Source: Natronomonas marina | Lineage (GTDB): Archaea; Halobacteriota; Halobacteria; Halobacteriales; Haloarculaceae | NCBI RefSeq assembly: GCF_024298905.1 | Contig: NZ_CP101154.1 | Span: 1 to 64,000, forward strand | DNA: 64,000 nt | Reading direction: 5' to 3' | Shown: positions 60,955-64,000 of the stretch, one piece after another | Layout of the letters: the number at the start of each line of letters is the position of its first letter | Numbering within the stretch: the first letter of the stretch is position 1 | Notes under the pieces: model-generated | Database searches by the model: none | The model's input: only the letters and a program-made list of their open reading frames with translations | What the model was told of the DNA's origin: nothing | Program-made: the position numbers and the translations under genes

Positions 60955-63462
60955 TCACGCCTCGGGTCGTTCGAGGGGTTCGACCACCAGCGTCGAGGTT
61001 CCGGGTTCGACGTCGAGGCGCTGGCTCCCGAAGGAGCCCCTGAAGGTCAGCGTCGCCGCGGTGTCGCTGTCGACGTCGACGGTCAGTTCCTCGCCGGGGT
61101 CCAGCCCCGCGCTCTCGACCCATATCGTCGCTGTCTCGACGCCCCGCAGTTCGAGTTCGAGCGCGTTCGCCGGTCCCCGGACGTCCTCCTCGGGGTCGCT
61201 CCACTCGACGCCGCTGGCGGTGTAGGCAAGCGGCGTAGTTCCCGTGCGGGTGTAGGTCTCGGCGCTCGGTTCGGCGTAGCCGTCCGCCAGCGACGTGGCG
61301 TCGACGAGACCGCTGTCGGCCGCCTCGCTCGTTCGCACGTCGGTCACCCAGTAGGCGCCGTCGTGGTAGACGTCCAGTTCCGGGTAGTCGAACTCGGGGA
61401 CGTGCCGGAAAGTCACGCGGGCCGGCCGTTCGGGCTTGTCGGTGTCGGCGAGGTAGTCGGGACCGCGTTCCCAGCGGTCCTGCAACGCGAGGAAGAAGTG
61501 GTCGGCGGCCGGGAAGACGTCGATCTGGTGGCGGTAGCCGTGCGAACGGAGCTTCGTCGCGTAGTTGGTCGGACCCAGGAGGGGTACGAGCGGGTCCGTC
61601 CCGCCGTGCCACAGCAGCATCGGGACGTGCCGGAGGTTGTCGGTCAACCGCAGGGCGTTTTCGGGTTCCTCGGTGAATATCGAGAAGAGCCGGCCGCCGT
61701 CCTCGCCGCCGAAGAGGTCCTGCATCAGGACCGACGGGGTGGCGAGCAGGTTGCTCGTCGGCCCCTCGAGGGGGTCCTCGGCCGGCGGGCCGACGACCGC
61801 GAAACACCGCCCGAAGCAGTCGGGGTTCTTCGTCGCCACGATGATGGCGCCGAAGCCGCCCATCGAGTAGCCCGTAACCGACACCTTCGAGCGGTCGACG
61901 TCGACGCGGTGTTCGAGGTCGCGCCAGGCCTCGAAGACGTCGAGTTCGGCCCGCCGCTTGTACCAGATGCCCGGTCCCCTGGTCTGGGGCATGAAGACGA
62001 CGCCGTCGGTCGCCTCCGCCAGCGCCTCGACGTAGCCCGGCATCCACACCCGGTACTGGGTGTAGCAGTTCCCCAGCGAGTGCAGCGCCGTCACCATCGG
62101 CACGTCCTCGTCGTCGAGGTCGACGTCGTCGGGGACGTAGACGCCGTACGGCTGGATGCGGCCCTGGAGGACGTTGGCGTGGGGGTCGACGCCCGCCCCG
62201 AAGTCGTGCCGGGAGGGGTAGAGGTAGGTCACGAACCCGGAGTCGGGGCGGTCCCGCTCGGTGACGCCGGCGTCGAGCTTCTCGAAGTCGACGTCGGCAC
62301 CGAACCGCGAGATATCGCGGTCGGCCAGCGCCGCCGCCTGGGCGTGCTCGCGCCAGTTGCCCACGCCGAGGACGCGCGGCACTCCTTCGATCTCGCCCAG
62401 GAGCCAGAACCGGTCGAGTTCGTTCAACAGTTCGGAGAGGCCCGTCGCCTCGAAGGGGTCGAACGGGCTCCCGAGCGGGTTCAGCAGGTCCAGCGGGTCC
62501 TCGAGCTGGTCGAGCAGGTTGGCGGTCCGGCCGAACCGCTGGAGGGTCTCGAAGGGGTCCTCCAGTTCGGCCAGCAGTTCCTGGGGGGCGTTGGCCAGCA
62601 CCGTCGCCAGCCGCGGGACGAGCGTCTCTAGGTCGACGTTGCGGTTCATCGGCTCCTGGTCCGGCGAGCGGAAGCCGACGTTGAACACCGGCGGCGCGTC
62701 GCGGCCGGCCTTCCGGCCGCCCGGTGCGGTCCGGTCGGCGTCGACCGCGATCTCCCGGAACTCGCCGTCGCCGTCGTCCCACAGGCCGACGACGACGTAG
62801 TGGCGCCAGGTCTCCCCGCCGGGCTCCAGCGGCACCTCGACCTCGATCTGTTGTCGGCGGACGTCGACGTCGAGGCGGTCGTCGTCGAGGGGGTCGCCGT
62901 CGAGTTCGGCGCCGGTACCCCAGGTGACCAGCCGGTGGTCGACCGGCGCACCGAGTTCGCCCAGCCCGTACCCCCAGTCTGTCCGGCGCGCTCCGCTCTC
63001 GTCGTCGGGGTCCGCTTCGGTGTCGACGCCGATTGCGACGGCGGCGGCGTCCGGCTCCAGCATCGTATTCAGCGTGATCCGATAGGCGATGCCCTCGTCG
63101 GTCGGCCGGGCGCGGAACTCCAGCAGGTCGGCGGCGTTGTAGCCGTACCGGTCGGGGTCCGACGGGTAGCGGTAGTCGCCCGTGGCCCGCGAGTAGAACC
63201 CGCCCATGGTGTGGCCCTCCGGCTGCTGGTCGAACACCGACCGGGTGTCGGCGCCGTGGTCGTCGTAGACGTAGTCCTGATAGAGGTACTCGCCGTCGAC
63301 GTAGGCGTCGTGTCCGGCGACCAGGAGGGGGTCGGCGTCCCAGCCGAACCCGTTCTCCAGCTGTGGCGGCGTGGGGTTGTCGCCGTACAGCGCGTCCGGT
63401 CCCGGACGGGGCTCGGTCCGCTCGGCGCCGGCGGCGTCCCGGCCGCTCGACTCGTCTGACAT
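60955..63462 (-). CDS. Large multidomain alpha/beta hydrolase, copy 2
   Basis: 835 residues from ATG 63462, chosen because TTTTAAAC at 63516-63523 (minus strand) puts the transcription start near 63495, inside the longer reading. Same architecture as copy 1: beta domain, then a hydrolase core with GYSMGGFGA (Ser), WHGGTDPLVPL (Asp) and FPAADHFFL (His), then a C-terminal beta domain. It has about 50 extra residues between the first domain and the core (LETLVPRLATVLANAPQELL onward), rich in Leu/Asp/Pro. A 118-base gap separates the copies. Confidence 0.8.
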   Translation of the reverse strand: MSDESSGRDAAGAERTEPRPGPDALYGDNPTPPQLENGFGWDADPLLVAGHDAYVDGEYLYQDYVYDDHGADTRSVFDQQPEGHTMGGFYSRATGDYRYPSDPDRYGYNAADLLEFRARPTDEGIAYRITLNTMLEPDAAAVAIGVDTEADPDDESGARRTDWGYGLGELGAPVDHRLVTWGTGAELDGDPLDDDRLDVDVRRQQIEVEVPLEPGGETWRHYVVVGLWDDGDGEFREIAVDADRTAPGGRKAGRDAPPVFNVGFRSPDQEPMNRNVDLETLVPRLATVLANAPQELLAELEDPFETLQRFGRTANLLDQLEDPLDLLNPLGSPFDPFEATGLSELLNELDRFWLLGEIEGVPRVLGVGNWREHAQAAALADRDISRFGADVDFEKLDAGVTERDRPDSGFVTYLYPSRHDFGAGVDPHANVLQGRIQPYGVYVPDDVDLDDEDVPMVTALHSLGNCYTQYRVWMPGYVEALAEATDGVVFMPQTRGPGIWYKRRAELDVFEAWRDLEHRVDVDRSKVSVTGYSMGGFGAIIVATKNPDCFGRCFAVVGPPAEDPLEGPTSNLLATPSVLMQDLFGGEDGGRLFSIFTEEPENALRLTDNLRHVPMLLWHGGTDPLVPLLGPTNYATKLRSHGYRHQIDVFPAADHFFLALQDRWERGPDYLADTDKPERPARVTFRHVPEFDYPELDVYHDGAYWVTDVRTSEAADSGLVDATSLADGYAEPSAETYTRTGTTPLAYTASGVEWSDPEEDVRGPANALELELRGVETATIWVESAGLDPGEELTVDVDSDTAATLTFRGSFGSQRLDVEPGTSTLVVEPLERPEA

Positions 63463-63515
63463 GTTCGAGGGGTCGGTTTCGACTCCGAAAGGCGTTCCCC
63501 CGGTCATCGGACCCT

Positions 63516-63523
63516 GTTTAAAA
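63516..63523 (-). promoter_or_regulatory. TATA box of the copy 2 hydrolase gene
   Basis: On the minus strand TTTTAAAC, centred about 25 bases before the predicted start near 63495. It excludes the in-frame ATG at 63507 as the main start and leaves a leader of about 33 bases before ATG 63462. Confidence 0.55.
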
Positions 63524-63610
63524 TCCCCTGTCACGGGATCACGCGGGACGTTCGCCGGATATGACGGGCGTCTGACTGACTCTTTTGTGACTGGGTGACA
63601 CACGTCGGGT

Positions 63611-63874
63611 ATGGCATCCGCACCGTCCGAACCGGTCGCCACCGACGCGCAGGCGCGAGAGCGCGTGGCGCGACTGGAGGCGAAACTCCGGCGAAGCGAG
63701 CGCCGCCGCGAGGCGGCCGAACAGTGGGCCGAGTTCCTCGAGAGCGAACTCGAGACCCGAGACGAACGACTCGAGGACGTCATCGTCGAGTACGAGCGCA
63801 GACTCGAGGACGCGAAACGGCGCAACGAAACGAGCGACGACGGCCTGTGGGCGCGGCTGACGGACTGGTTCTGA
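63611..63874 (+). CDS. Small coiled-coil protein
   Basis: 87 residues from ATG 63611. Almost the whole length is a charged helix (ARERVARLEAKLRRSERRREAAEQWAEFLESELETRDERLEDVIVEYERRLEDAKRRNE) with heptad spacing of Leu/Val/Ala, so a parallel or antiparallel coiled coil. The end DGLWARLTDWF is amphipathic and could touch a membrane. Divergent from the hydrolase pair. Function unknown. Confidence 0.65.
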   Translation: MASAPSEPVATDAQARERVARLEAKLRRSERRREAAEQWAEFLESELETRDERLEDVIVEYERRLEDAKRRNETSDDGLWARLTDWF

Positions 63875-64000
63875 TCGGGGTCGTCGCGCTATCTAGCACG
63901 CGGCGGCGGTCCCACTCTCGAGGGCGCCGGTTCCGCCCTCGGCGGAAACGGGCATTCGGGTCGGGAGGACAGCGCGATACGTGATCTCGCGGGCCGTGAG
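63875..64000. other. Window end with no supported gene
   Basis: The last 126 bases contain no assignable plus-strand start. A minus-strand frame is open from the window edge to a stop near 63892 and could be the C-terminal 35 residues of a gene beyond the edge, but it shows no recognisable motif. Confidence 0.4.

Noticed and set aside
63890-64000. C-terminal fragment of a minus-strand gene at the window edge
   Set aside because: Only about 35 codons, no recognisable motif; cannot be supported.

Overview
The window is chromosomal DNA from a halophilic archaeon (class Halobacteria). The evidence is the very high GC content, acidic proteins, archaeal information genes (TBP, MC1, XPD, RfcC, Sec61-beta), archaeal 16S/23S/5S genes with bulge-helix-bulge style processing stems, TATA boxes about 25 bases before many starts (leaderless transcripts), and arginine synthesis on the LysW carrier. 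The genus cannot be fixed from the sequence alone.

Layout. 1-17 kb: rfcC, a CBS protein, trmG10, tbp, two paralogous Tat lipoproteins, hisG, the SAM-recycling pair mtaD and ahcY around an acidic repeat surface protein, pheS-pheT, an alpha/beta hydrolase and pyrD. 17-25.3 kb: MC1, then the rRNA operon: four tandem promoters, 16S, tRNA-Ala(TGC), 23S, a tRNA-like element, 5S and a terminator. An acyl-CoA dehydrogenase then separates it from tRNA-Cys(GCA). 25.4-33 kb: a UPF0175/PIN toxin-antitoxin pair, glpK divergent from glpABC, a thioredoxin and Sec61-beta. 33-38.8 kb: a winged-helix/DICT pair, XPD helicase overlapping an HNH protein with a membrane tail, and small membrane or surface proteins. 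39-48.5 kb: argG, argH, lysW, argX, argC, argB, argD, argE, argF, an almost complete glutamate-to-arginine route, followed by a TrmB-like regulator. 49-51.7 kb: small haloarchaeal proteins, thrC and a DUF433/DUF5615 pair. 51.8-58 kb: a seven-gene mnhA-G cation/proton antiporter operon. 58-63.5 kb: a decayed tnpB end and two very large paralogous alpha/beta hydrolases of unknown substrate.

Most interesting points. (1) A 25-codon frame ending in a Phe-rich stretch sits before pheST; its stop touches an 18-bp stem, which resembles a bacterial attenuator. (2) An Arg-containing 29-codon frame before argG ends in a hairpin. (3) A mini-tRNA directly precedes 5S rRNA. (4) The twin hydrolases share a 62-bp identical stretch, suggesting recent duplication or gene conversion. 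(5) A 410-bp structured insertion splits argB from argD. No database search was possible, so family names rest on motif recognition.
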